In this document: positions 1-7,199 of the stretch, piece by piece
Layout: the number at the start of each line of letters is the position of its first letter
Numbering within the stretch: the stretch's first letter is position 1
Origin: Sulfuricurvum sp.
GTDB lineage: Bacteria > Campylobacterota > Campylobacteria > Campylobacterales > Sulfurimonadaceae
Direction of reading: 5' to 3'
Assembly: GCF_028713855.1 (NCBI RefSeq)
Contig: NZ_JAQTNN010000004.1
Span: forward strand, 118,779 to 182,778
Length of the DNA: 64,000 nucleotides
The notes under the pieces: model-generated
The model's input: only the letters and a program-made list of their open reading frames with translations
The model's database searches: none
Told to the model about the DNA's origin: nothing
Made by a program: the position numbers and the translations under genes

Positions 1-11
1 ATACCCCACCT

Positions 12-40
12 TTGACATATCGTACCAAAAATGGTACAAT
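12..40 (+). promoter_or_regulatory. Toxin-antitoxin promoter with embedded palindromic operator
   Basis: A consensus -35 box (TTGACA, 12-17) and a -10 box (TACAAT, 35-40) are separated by exactly 17 bases. The spacer and the first bases of the -10 hold a perfect inverted repeat, GTACCA-AAAA-TGGTAC (22-37). The toxin ATG is at 44, only 3 bases past the -10, so the mRNA would be leaderless or nearly so. Autorepression by the downstream helix-turn-helix antitoxin binding this palindrome is inferred from how HigA-type antitoxins usually work. Confidence 0.75.
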
Positions 41-43
41 CCA

Positions 44-382
44 ATGAATAAGAAAATAAACGTCGTTTTTTATCAAAGTCCAAGCGGTAACGAACCTGTG
101 CGCGAATGGCTCAAATCATTAGAGCCGCATGACCGTCAGATCGTCGGCAGTGATATTAAAACCGTCGAATACGGATGGCCTATCGGTATGCCCGTATCAC
201 GCCCGCTCGGAAACAAACTGTACGAGGTGCGAAGCAATATTTCCGATAAACGGATCGCACGGGTGATTTTCACGATAATAGACGATTGGATGGTACTGCT
301 CCACGGGTTTATCAAAAAGAGCCAACAAACCCCGAAAGAAGAGATAGATTTGGCGATCAAACGCCTAAAGGAGATACGATGA
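44..382 (+). CDS. Type II toxin, RelE/HigB-like (phage Gp49-like family)
   Basis: The 112-residue basic protein has the layout of the Gp49/HigB branch of the RelE superfamily: an N-terminal strand followed by a P-x-x-E-W-L helix near residue 20, then a central strand with LYEVR and a RVIF...LLHGF core, and a Lys/Glu-rich C-terminal helix. Toxins of this family cleave mRNA on the ribosome. The stop overlaps the antitoxin start by four bases (ATGA, 379-382), and toxin-first order is typical of higBA. No Shine-Dalgarno site precedes the ATG, in keeping with a leaderless message. The family call is from recognition of the fold pattern; whether the toxin is active is not shown. Confidence 0.85.
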   Translation: MNKKINVVFYQSPSGNEPVREWLKSLEPHDRQIVGSDIKTVEYGWPIGMPVSRPLGNKLYEVRSNISDKRIARVIFTIIDDWMVLLHGFIKKSQQTPKEEIDLAIKRLKEIR

Positions 383-660
383 AACCTCAAGGAATCGGAA
401 CCAATTTCGATGATTTTTTAGAAGCAGAGGGGATGCTCGCAGAAGCCGAAGCGGTTGCAATCAAACGGGTTATCGCCTATCAACTCGAAGAGACGATGAA
501 AAAAGAGCATATCACCAAAACGGAAATGGCAAAGCGGATGAAAACCAGTCGCAGTGCCATCGATCGTCTCCTAGACCCACTCAATACCTCGATTACCCTT
601 GCAACTATCGAAAGTGCGGTTAATGCAATGGGTAAACGATTACAGATTCAGATGGTTTAA
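379..660 (+). CDS. Antitoxin with XRE-type helix-turn-helix (HigA-like)
   Basis: The 93-residue partner of the preceding toxin starts at the ATG inside the ATGA overlap with the toxin stop. Residues about 30-75 form a helix-turn-helix of the Cro/XRE kind (TKTEMAKRMKTSRSAIDRLL), followed by a helix that ends LQIQMV. It should neutralise the toxin and bind the palindrome at 22-37. Tight translational coupling supports one transcript. An upstream in-frame ATG at 286 lies inside the toxin gene and is not used here. Confidence 0.85.
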   Translation: MKPQGIGTNFDDFLEAEGMLAEAEAVAIKRVIAYQLEETMKKEHITKTEMAKRMKTSRSAIDRLLDPLNTSITLATIESAVNAMGKRLQIQMV

Positions 661-664
661 TCCT

Positions 665-1129
665 ATGAAAATCACCCCTATTACCGAAATCAACTCCCCT
701 ATCTATCACAACCTCATACAATCCTACGAAGCCGAGTTCTCACCGATCACTGGGAAGAAACCAAACGCTTCGGGTCTGTTCGAGCTAGATACCCATTTAG
801 GAGACGATACGCTAGCCTTTCTGCTACAAATCGACAATGCCCCTGCCGGAATCGCTGCGATCCGTTGTAAAGAGACTCAAGCCTACGAAATATGTGAATT
901 TTACGTAGTTCCCTACTTTCGGAAAAGTGGTATCGGAATGCACTTCGCCCACACTATTTGGAAAAACTATCCCGGAGATTGGGAGATCAAACAGATTCAG
1001 GGAGCTGAGTACGCCAGTAAATTTTGGCGCAAGACAATAAAGTCTTTTGTCGAGACAGAATATACCGAAGAGAGCTATGATGACCCGTATTGGGGAATCG
1101 TCACAAGACAGAAATTTACAGTAAATTAA
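665..1129 (+). CDS. GNAT family N-acetyltransferase
   Basis: A 154-residue protein with a GNAT core: a strand with PAGIAAIRC (about residues 60-70), then EFYVVPYFRKSGIGMHFA, which matches the acetyl-CoA pyrophosphate-binding motif A (R/Q-x-x-G-x-G/A; here R-K-S-G-I-G). The substrate cannot be told. The chosen ATG at 665 lies 4 bases after the antitoxin stop, so it may be read on the toxin-antitoxin transcript. Acetyltransferases occur as toxins next to antitoxins, but this one lacks the DUF1778 partner of TacT/AtaT systems, so a passive neighbour is more likely. Confidence 0.75.
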   Translation: MKITPITEINSPIYHNLIQSYEAEFSPITGKKPNASGLFELDTHLGDDTLAFLLQIDNAPAGIAAIRCKETQAYEICEFYVVPYFRKSGIGMHFAHTIWKNYPGDWEIKQIQGAEYASKFWRKTIKSFVETEYTEESYDDPYWGIVTRQKFTVN

Positions 1130-1146
1130 AATAAGATATTATGCTC

Positions 1147-1167
1147 TCCCAAACTGGAGCTTGGAAG
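1147..1167. repeat. REP-like imperfect palindrome
   Basis: Between the acetyltransferase and the zinc-ribbon gene, TCCCAA (1147-1152) and TTGGAA (1161-1166) flank a CTGGAG core, an imperfect hairpin. It resembles the CCCAAxCTGGAGxTTGGG repeats scattered between genes in many bacterial genomes. That likeness is from memory. The site may also act as a weak convergent terminator. Confidence 0.35.
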
Positions 1168-1193
1168 CGAATGATAACTTATCTCAACGTTAT

Positions 1194-1379
1194 TTAAAAA
1201 TCCCGTTCTAAAAAATCCGAATCATTCAAAACATGAGAATTTGCACTGTTAGGCATAGAGTGTTTGGGTACGCTTCCAAACCCTTCCAACTTACCGCAAT
1301 TTGGGCATTTTCCCTTATCAAGTTCTGCTATCATCTCTACATCGATCACAAAATCACACGCCTGACAAAAAAACTCCAT
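1194..1379 (-). CDS. Small zinc-ribbon protein
   Basis: A 61-residue protein with two CxxC pairs (C5/C8 and C25/C28) spaced as in a zinc ribbon, followed by a polar tail. A strong Shine-Dalgarno AGGAG lies seven bases before the ATG on the minus strand, which supports real translation. The fold recalls FmdB-type or hydrogenase-maturation-like regulatory ribbons, but no specific family is recognised. It stands alone, convergent with the acetyltransferase gene. Confidence 0.6.
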   Translation of the reverse strand: MEFFCQACDFVIDVEMIAELDKGKCPNCGKLEGFGSVPKHSMPNSANSHVLNDSDFLERDF

Positions 1380-1434
1380 AATGTACTCCTGTACTATTTT
1401 CTAAAGTGTCAGATGCATTCTCTATTCTAATAGA

Positions 1435-1731
1435 CTACACAAACGTAATGCTCTGTGCTTTGATCCGTTTCATATCTTCTTCATCCAGTCCATCGATACC
1501 GTAGACAAAACAGCACGGTTTCTCTTTGATCTGTTTGTGTATCTCGTTAAATGACTCTCTGTTTTCTACGATGTAGACGTTCTCCGCATACAACGCCTTC
1601 AGCGGCAGTCCGATGCACCCGTGCGCGAGGGTGATCGTCAGCAGTTCCATCATCTCGTTGTTGATCGTGATCCCACCGTTGCCTTTGAGCAGTATGACAG
1701 GGATAGATACTTTAAAAAGAGAATGTCTGTA
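1435..1731 (-). pseudogene. C-terminal fragment of a broken gene, possibly Toprim-like
   Basis: A minus-strand frame is open from 1731 to the stop at 1435, with the first ATG only at 1653. Protein-like sequence (KGNGGITINNE...) runs upstream of that ATG and then stops at 1732-1734, right where the CPBP protease gene ends (1712). This looks like the 3' end of a longer gene whose 5' part was lost. The fragment has GCIGLPL, VYIVENRESF and FVYGIDGLDEED. The V-x-I-V-E-N strand followed by FVYG is reminiscent of the Toprim-like half of DUF2220/JetD proteins, but that is only a tentative resemblance. No frameshift partner was found in the window. Confidence 0.45.
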
Positions 1732-2359
1732 CTATTGTTGCAAGAGTACCCATATAAAAAAACTGCCCCAATCCTATTGTAAAAAGCATGCACCCATAGA
1801 GGGAGTGTGTGAAAAAAATGAGAGCAAGAGAGTGTGTTTTGGCATAAAGACTCGCAAAGAGAACACCCCCTCCAATTGCAAGGATTACGGCAATCCAATT
1901 ATGAAAGATAATATGCATGTAGCCAAATATAAGTGCATTAACAAAAATCATAACCTGCTGATTGGGAAAAAGCACTTGATAGCGGTGAAAGAAAAAAGCC
2001 CGATAAACGATTTCCTGCGGATAGACTGAAAAAAGCGGATAGAAAAAGAGGATCGCTATCCAAAGCAACGTCTTTTCACGCATAAGTAAAAAAAGCGATT
2101 CAGGCTTCAAAAAATAGAGTAATAGACTCAAAAGCAGAGAAATAACCAAAAACTGAATCAGCATAGGTTGAAAAAAAGATGCTATCGACTCTTTCCGCCA
2201 AAAATTTTGACGGTCAAATGAAGTATCCTTTACAAGGATACGCAGACAAATCAGCGTGATTATCCATAAAAATAGTAAAACAGGATTAGGGGTGACAAGA
2301 AACAAAAGCAGTGGGACAAGTAAAAAAATGAGCGTAAATTCAAAATATAGCTTTACCAT
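1712..2359 (-). CDS. CPBP family intramembrane glutamic endopeptidase
   Basis: An integral membrane protein of about 215 residues with six or more hydrophobic stretches. Near the middle it has QEIVYRAFFFHR, the variant of the E-E-x-x-x-R motif (first Glu replaced by Gln), then FGYMHIIFH (F-x-x-x-H) and a late HSLYGCM segment, the three motif regions of the CPBP/Abi (CAAX protease-like, Rce1-type) family. These enzymes cleave in or near the membrane. The loss of the first Glu may reduce activity. An ATG at 2398 would add 13 residues; the ATG at 2359 was chosen because AAAGG precedes it. Its 3' end overlaps the broken fragment downstream. Confidence 0.75.
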   Translation of the reverse strand: MVKLYFEFTLIFLLVPLLLFLVTPNPVLLFLWIITLICLRILVKDTSFDRQNFWRKESIASFFQPMLIQFLVISLLLSLLLYFLKPESLFLLMREKTLLWIAILFFYPLFSVYPQEIVYRAFFFHRYQVLFPNQQVMIFVNALIFGYMHIIFHNWIAVILAIGGGVLFASLYAKTHSLALIFFTHSLYGCMLFTIGLGQFFYMGTLATIVQTFSF

Positions 2360-2610
2360 CCATAGAGCCTTTATTGAACAAAATAAACTTGATTTCATGA
2401 ACCGCTACTATAGCTCAAAATATCATAACTATATTTTCTAAAATTCTTCACCGAAACACTCTCGACACAAATTCAAATTACTTATCTGATTTTTAATAAT
2501 CATGATAGTAGTTTAGATATATTATGATAATAGTAGCATACAAGAACATTCTATGAAAGCCGATAAACAGCTTTCAAAGTATCAACTTATTTCCAGTAGG
2601 AGAAAAATGC

Positions 2611-3819
2611 ATGTATCGCCAGATCGCATACTTTAGCCTCGGATGGATCGTTATCGTGCTCTGTTCATTTGGATGGGGATATTACAACAGCCGCCAGAAG
2701 GATGACCAAAGCATATTGGAAATGAGCCGTGCTTTCTTCGGGCAGATTGTCCTCACGCGAGAATGGAACGCTTGCCACGGCGGCGTGTATGTCTATGCCG
2801 ATGAGAAGACCCCGCCAAATCCCTATCTTGTCAAAGACCCGGAGCGGGACATTCCCCTACAAAATGGAAAACTGCTGACCAAAATCAACCCCGCCTATAT
2901 GACCCGACAGCTCTCCGAACTCGCCGCGCAGTACAACGGAGCACAGATCCATATCACGAGTCTCAAACCCATCCGTCCGGCTAACGCACCGACGCCATGG
3001 GAACGCAAAGCTCTGAAATCTTTCGAAACAGGTATCAACGAAGTAGGTACCTTTACGGACGGACACTATCGCTACATGGCCCCCTTGTTTATGCAAAAAA
3101 GCTGCATGAAATGCCACGAACAGCAGGGGTATAAGGTCGGAGACATCCGCGGCGGTATTAGCATCACCCTCCCCTACAACCGCTACGCTTCCCTCTCACC
3201 ACGCATCACAGGTTATCTGGCAGTTACTGCGGCAGGACTGCTGTTTATTCTGTTCTTCGGTCGCCGCCTCGCTAGAGCCTATCAAATGCTCGAAGAACAG
3301 AGCATTATCGATCCCCTGACAGAGATTCCCAACCGCCGTTTCTTTATGAAACGGGCCGAAGAAGAGTTCCGGAGTGCCGGACGCAACCATACCCCAATCG
3401 CCTTGATTATGATCGATATCGACTATTTCAAAGGCTTTAACGACCGCTACGGCCATATAGAAGGAGATATCACCCTAAAAACGGTGGCCGAAGCGATGAA
3501 ACATCAGCTGCGACGACCTCCGGACTGCATCGCCCGCTATGGCGGGGAAGAGTTTATTATCATGCTGCCCAATACCATGCCAGAAGGGGGTGCTCAGGTT
3601 GCCGAGTTGCTACGCACCAAAATTGAAGCGCTGCAAATCAACAATGAAGCTTCCAAATGTGCCGACGTAGTGACCATCAGCCTCGGTGTTGCCTCTGCTC
3701 CTCATGATAGCGTCTCTTTCGAAACCCTGCTCAAGCATGCAGATGAAGCGCTCTATACTGCCAAGCAAAAAGGTCGCAACCGCAGCGAGAGCATAATTAT
3801 CCAACCGACGACGAAATAA
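2611..3819 (+). CDS. DUF3365 heme-sensor diguanylate cyclase
   Basis: A 402-residue membrane-bound signalling enzyme. TM1 is at residues about 6-26, followed by a periplasmic DUF3365 (Tll0287-like) domain with NACHGGVYVY and a c-type heme motif CMKCH near residue 168, TM2 at about 198-216, then a GGDEF domain starting at DPLTEIPNRR. The active site reads RYGGEEF, and the inhibitory I-site RxxD (R-P-P-D) sits in the correct place just before it, so it should make c-di-GMP with product feedback. Heme in DUF3365 suggests redox or gas sensing. A second protein at 35318 shares this sensor but carries an HD-GYP output. Shine-Dalgarno TAGGAG is at 2597-2602. Confidence 0.9.
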   Translation: MYRQIAYFSLGWIVIVLCSFGWGYYNSRQKDDQSILEMSRAFFGQIVLTREWNACHGGVYVYADEKTPPNPYLVKDPERDIPLQNGKLLTKINPAYMTRQLSELAAQYNGAQIHITSLKPIRPANAPTPWERKALKSFETGINEVGTFTDGHYRYMAPLFMQKSCMKCHEQQGYKVGDIRGGISITLPYNRYASLSPRITGYLAVTAAGLLFILFFGRRLARAYQMLEEQSIIDPLTEIPNRRFFMKRAEEEFRSAGRNHTPIALIMIDIDYFKGFNDRYGHIEGDITLKTVAEAMKHQLRRPPDCIARYGGEEFIIMLPNTMPEGGAQVAELLRTKIEALQINNEASKCADVVTISLGVASAPHDSVSFETLLKHADEALYTAKQKGRNRSESIIIQPTTK

Positions 3820-4026
3820 AATCAGGATATAGGGGTCAGATATTCAATCTTTATTTTTCTATCACAGCACAAAAGTAAAGTCGTTAATAATCTGGTGTGA
3901 GGACGCTTTTTTGGATATTTATTTTTTCTAAAAAGAAAAACACACCTATAAAATTATCAAATAGTATTAAGTGTTTAAATGTAGAATTGTTGAAAAGTAT
4001 AGATTTCCTATGATAGGAGGAATATC

Positions 4027-4413
4027 ATGCGTATAGCCAAAGATGACGTAGACGTCAGAATGCAGATTCCAGGTGCCGTGATTCGTCAGCATATGAATTT
4101 CGGGGACGCAACGGGGCTAGGCAAAATCAGTTGCGAATATTTCACTCTTTCGGCGGGTGTCGATACAACTGCGTTGTTTCAGGGACTGGAAAGCAATTCC
4201 TGCCAAAGCCCCCACTGGGGCTTCGTCTTACGCGGTCAGCTCACCACGACAGACAATCACGGTTTCCAAGAAACAGTCCACGCAAATGACCTCTTCTACT
4301 GGCCGCCCGGCCACAACGTGAGGGTTGACGCAGACGCTGAAATCATAATGTTCAGCCCTCAACACGAGCACAGTATTGTCATTAATCATATGATCGAAAA
4401 AACGGGGGGATAA
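4027..4413 (+). CDS. Cupin domain protein
   Basis: A 128-residue single-domain cupin: motif 1 region HWGFVLRGQLTTTDNHG (about 60-76) and a second strand set with NDLFYWPPGHNV (about 87-98). The usual second metal-binding His/Glu set is only partly kept, so metal binding is uncertain. An excellent Shine-Dalgarno (AGGAGG, 4016-4021) decides the start. It is followed after three bases by an SRPBCC gene, forming a two-gene unit. Its role is unknown; cupin-SRPBCC pairs often act on small hydrophobic ligands. Confidence 0.75.
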   Translation: MRIAKDDVDVRMQIPGAVIRQHMNFGDATGLGKISCEYFTLSAGVDTTALFQGLESNSCQSPHWGFVLRGQLTTTDNHGFQETVHANDLFYWPPGHNVRVDADAEIIMFSPQHEHSIVINHMIEKTGG

Positions 4414-4416
4414 ATC

Positions 4417-4860
4417 ATGTCAGGAACTGTTCATCTTCATCATGTGTTGAAAGCACCGCCCGAGCGTGTATACCGGGCATTCACTACACCAGAAGCAATG
4501 GCCAAATGGATTCCGCCTTTTGGTTTTACCTGCACGGTTCACCACATGGAACCAAACGTTGGCGGAACATTCAAAATGTCATTCACCAACTTCACAACAC
4601 AGCAAAGCCATTCGTTTGGCGGAGAATACTTAGAACTCGTACCCAACGAGTTCCTTCGATATACCGATACCTTTGACGACCCAAATCTGCCTGGAATCAT
4701 GCAGGTTGCGGTTACGCTCAAGCCGGTTTCATGCGGTACAGACTTGAGCATCATACAAGAAGGGATTCCGGATGCGATTCCCCTAGAAATGTGCTATCTC
4801 GGCTGGCAAGAGTCGCTTGTACAATTGGCAATGCTTGTTGAGCCTGAAATTCAGCAGTAA
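4417..4860 (+). CDS. SRPBCC/AHSA1-type ligand-binding protein
   Basis: A 147-residue protein of the START-like AHSA1 family: the N-terminal VLKAPPERVYRAFTTPEAMAKW signature (a known family hallmark, split by the Pro-Pro turn), a beta sheet with GGTFKMSF and GGEYLELVPNEFLRYTDTF, and a C-terminal helix with GWQESLVQLA. These proteins bind hydrophobic ligands in a deep cavity. The start follows the cupin stop by 3 bases, and its Shine-Dalgarno (GGGGGA) lies inside the cupin 3' end, so the two are translationally linked. Confidence 0.85.
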   Translation: MSGTVHLHHVLKAPPERVYRAFTTPEAMAKWIPPFGFTCTVHHMEPNVGGTFKMSFTNFTTQQSHSFGGEYLELVPNEFLRYTDTFDDPNLPGIMQVAVTLKPVSCGTDLSIIQEGIPDAIPLEMCYLGWQESLVQLAMLVEPEIQQ

Positions 4861-4902
4861 CAGAATATCGAGAACAAAAGACGAAGCTAAAATTCTCTCA
4901 TC

Positions 4903-5514
4903 CTATCGAGTAAGTTTCAAGGCTATAGCGGCAACATGCCTGCCTTGATATCTAGCTCCGGAGAGTTCGTTATCACTTGGGAAGCGGCTGCCGTCGCCAC
5001 CCGCAATCGTCGACGCACCATAGGGCGAACAACCGGTGATCTGGTCAGAAGACGATTGTCCTGCAAAGGTATAGGGTAGCCCGACAATTACCATACCATG
5101 ATGCAGCAGCGTAACGTGAAACGTTAGGATCGTCGACTCCTGTCCGCCGTGCTGAGTACCGGAGCTGGTCATTACGCTTCCAACCTTGCCGACCAAAGCC
5201 CCTTTGACCCACAGTTTGCCGGTTGCATCGAGAAACTGACGCATCTGAGCACACATGTTACCAAATCGCGTCGGCGTGGCGAAGATCACAGCATCGGCCT
5301 CAGCAAGTTCATCCAGTGTACAGACAGGAATACCGGCTTGCTCTTTTTGAGCTTCAGTCGCCCCCATCTTGTCCAGAACATCGGTTGAAAGCGTCTCAGG
5401 AACACGGCGTAATATCGCTTCAGCCCCCTCCATTGATACGACTCCTTCCGCTGCCGCCTGAGCCATCCGATAGATATGTCCGTACATCGAGTAGTACACA
5501 ATCAAGACTGTCAT
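4903..5514 (-). CDS. wrbA: NAD(P)H:quinone oxidoreductase WrbA
   Basis: A 203-residue flavodoxin-like protein of the WrbA family. FMN phosphate loop [12 protein letters not shown] is at residues 7-18, followed by [21 protein letters not shown] (about 80-100; the FMN/quinone-site loop) and [15 protein letters not shown] near residue 117, both diagnostic of WrbA. It reduces quinones by two electrons in the cytoplasm, avoiding semiquinone radicals. It is convergent with the SRPBCC gene and divergent from the encapsulin operon. An AGGAGG Shine-Dalgarno lies just upstream. Confidence 0.93.
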   Translation of the reverse strand: MTVLIVYYSMYGHIYRMAQAAAEGVVSMEGAEAILRRVPETLSTDVLDKMGATEAQKEQAGIPVCTLDELAEADAVIFATPTRFGNMCAQMRQFLDATGKLWVKGALVGKVGSVMTSSGTQHGGQESTILTFHVTLLHHGMVIVGLPYTFAGQSSSDQITGCSPYGASTIAGGDGSRFPSDNELSGARYQGRHVAAIALKLTR

Positions 5515-5623
5515 ACGTTGCCTCCTTGTCGATTTTGTTCAATAATAACATAACTTTTTTTTATCTTTTCCAGTATTCCTTTCTTAATTAAAAATTAAAA
5601 GAAACACTTCCCGATAAATTCTA

Positions 5624-5653
5624 TTGACATCCTTTCTTTTGCCTCTGTACCAT
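5624..5653 (+). promoter_or_regulatory. Encapsulin operon promoter
   Basis: TTGACA (5624-5629) and TACCAT (5648-5653) are separated by 18 bases, upstream of the EncFtn gene. The predicted start near 5660 leaves a leader of about 27 bases with an AAAGGAG ribosome site at 5676-5682. The intergenic space shared with wrbA (5515-5687) is otherwise AT-rich. I saw no clear Fur box. Confidence 0.6.
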
Positions 5654-5687
5654 TAGGGATATCAGGATTGAACGCAAAGGAGCAATT

Positions 5688-6062
5688 ATGGCACATGAAG
5701 GTTTTCACGAAGATCCCACTAAACTCTCAGAATTTACAAAAGATTATCACCGCATTATCCAAAGTACCATGGAAGAACTCGAAGCAGTAGACTGGTACAA
5801 CCAACGCGCCGAAGCTGCAAGCGACCCTATGGCAAAAGCAATCATGGAACACAACAGGGATGAAGAGATTGAGCACGCCTGTATGGGGCTAGAATGGCTC
5901 AGACGCAATTCCATCATATGGGATACCATGATGCGAAAATTTCTATTCACAACTACGGATATCGTCGTGCAGGAGTCCGGCAATACGGATCAAACCGTTC
6001 AGGGCAGTCCCGAAATCGTTGCAGCGCCAACGGGGACACTGAAAATCGGCAACAATAGCTAA
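5688..6062 (+). CDS. Encapsulated ferritin-like protein (EncFtn), encapsulin cargo
   Basis: A 124-residue, two-helix ferritin-like protein matching the EncFtn family. The metal-site residues are in place: E29/E30/E32 and W36 in MEELEAVDWYNQR, and E60 and H63 in NRDEEIEH. EncFtn forms annular decamers whose ferroxidase centres lie between subunits and passes Fe(III) into the shell. The tail ends in GTLKIGNNS, a match to the G-[ST]-L-x-I-G cargo-loading peptide that docks inside encapsulins. It is followed by the shell gene after 10 bases. Likely role: iron oxidation and storage inside the nanocompartment, with protection from iron-driven oxidative stress. Confidence 0.95.
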   Translation: MAHEGFHEDPTKLSEFTKDYHRIIQSTMEELEAVDWYNQRAEAASDPMAKAIMEHNRDEEIEHACMGLEWLRRNSIIWDTMMRKFLFTTTDIVVQESGNTDQTVQGSPEIVAAPTGTLKIGNNS

Positions 6063-6072
6063 GGAGCTGACA

Positions 6073-6870
6073 ATGAAATTTTTAAATCGCGAAACGTCAC
6101 CGATTGCGGCGGCTGTCTGGACTCAGATTGACAGTGTGTTTACCCCCTTGCTCAGCCAGCGGCTGAAACTGCGTAGCCTCGTCGGGTTTACCCCCGTCCC
6201 TTTTGAAACCGATGCCGTTGCTACGGGAAACCTGAAAACGATTACCGCTTCGGAAGCGCTAACCCTGTCAATGAGAAAACCCATTCCGATGGTGGAAATA
6301 CGATACGATTTCGATCTCCCCAAATCGATTGTCGAGGCGTTCAAGCGGGACAAACCCGATTTTGACGACTCGATCTTCAAAAAAGTTGCCAACCGTTTCA
6401 GCGCCGTTGAGAATTCGCTGATTCTTGATGGGGTGAAAGAAGCAGATATTGAGGGAATTTTGAACAATATCCCGCGTAAACCGATACATGCCAAAAATAT
6501 CAAGGGGCTGATTGACGCGGTCGCCTCGATGATCGCCGCTTTCGGTTCCGAATTTGTCGAAGGGCCCTACAAGCTCGTCCTCTCAACCGCAACACTGATC
6601 AAGATGGTCGGAGAAAGCGAAGGGGGAGTCAGTGTCAAAAGCCGTTTGGAGACCCTGATCGGAGCCAACTTTTTTGTGGTTTGCGAGAGCATCGGTGACG
6701 ACAAAATTCTGGCGCTTTCACAAAGAGGCGGAGATTTCTTCCTGTATAACGGACTGGATGTCAGCATCGGATTTACCGAAGAAAAAGAGGACAGCTATAC
6801 CCTTTTTATCAGTGAAAGCTGCACATTCCGCATCATTAACCCCGAAGCGGCACTTCTTATCACTCTGTGA
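6073..6870 (+). CDS. Encapsulin shell protein (family 1)
   Basis: 265 residues, the usual size for a T=1 family 1 encapsulin (HK97-like fold, linocin M18 family). The N-terminal MKFLNRETSPIAAAVWTQID aligns with the helix that receives cargo peptides. VGFTPVPFETDAV, the PMVEIRYDF segment, and the C-terminal YTLFISESCTFRI strand are typical. Sixty copies should form a shell of about 24 nm holding EncFtn. The gene lies between its cargo gene and a small unknown gene, all co-directional with gaps of 10 and 17 bases. Confidence 0.95.
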   Translation: MKFLNRETSPIAAAVWTQIDSVFTPLLSQRLKLRSLVGFTPVPFETDAVATGNLKTITASEALTLSMRKPIPMVEIRYDFDLPKSIVEAFKRDKPDFDDSIFKKVANRFSAVENSLILDGVKEADIEGILNNIPRKPIHAKNIKGLIDAVASMIAAFGSEFVEGPYKLVLSTATLIKMVGESEGGVSVKSRLETLIGANFFVVCESIGDDKILALSQRGGDFFLYNGLDVSIGFTEEKEDSYTLFISESCTFRIINPEAALLITL

Positions 6871-6887
6871 GCTAAAAAGGAAAACGG

Positions 6888-7199
6888 ATGGAACCCTCTA
6901 TAACTGAAACCTCAGAATGCTCCCGGCAGATCAAGAAAGCTGTGGGCGACGCTATGGAATTCCTCTCAGAGGAAAAACAAAAGGAAGTGATTTTAAGCGT
7001 CTGCGCCCTGATCAAAGATCAGCGAAGTGAGCTAGTCAAAGATCCGGATCTCTCTGAAGAGCTGGCGGTCTCAACCTGCAGTATAAGCGACGAGGTGCTA
7101 GCGGAACAAGAGAGGATTCTCGAAGAGGTGATTACGAAACATCATATCAAAAAAGGCGTTCGTTACGACTTTGAAAAGCACCGACGTAAACCATCATAA
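6888..7199 (+). CDS. Unknown small protein, third gene of encapsulin operon
   Basis: A 103-residue charged, mostly helical protein with scattered cysteines (C11, C39, C65 region) and a basic C-terminus (KHRRKPS). No family is recognised. It starts 17 bases after the shell gene with an AAAAGGAAA ribosome site, so it is very probably co-transcribed. It has no cargo-loading peptide, so it is unlikely to be packaged by the usual route. It could act as an accessory or regulatory factor; this is inference from position. Confidence 0.6.
   Translation: MEPSITETSECSRQIKKAVGDAMEFLSEEKQKEVILSVCALIKDQRSELVKDPDLSEELAVSTCSISDEVLAEQERILEEVITKHHIKKGVRYDFEKHRRKPS

Noticed and set aside
1613..2029. Plus-strand frame opposite the CPBP protease
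   Set aside because: It is antisense to membrane-protein coding with clear motifs, and has no ribosome site.
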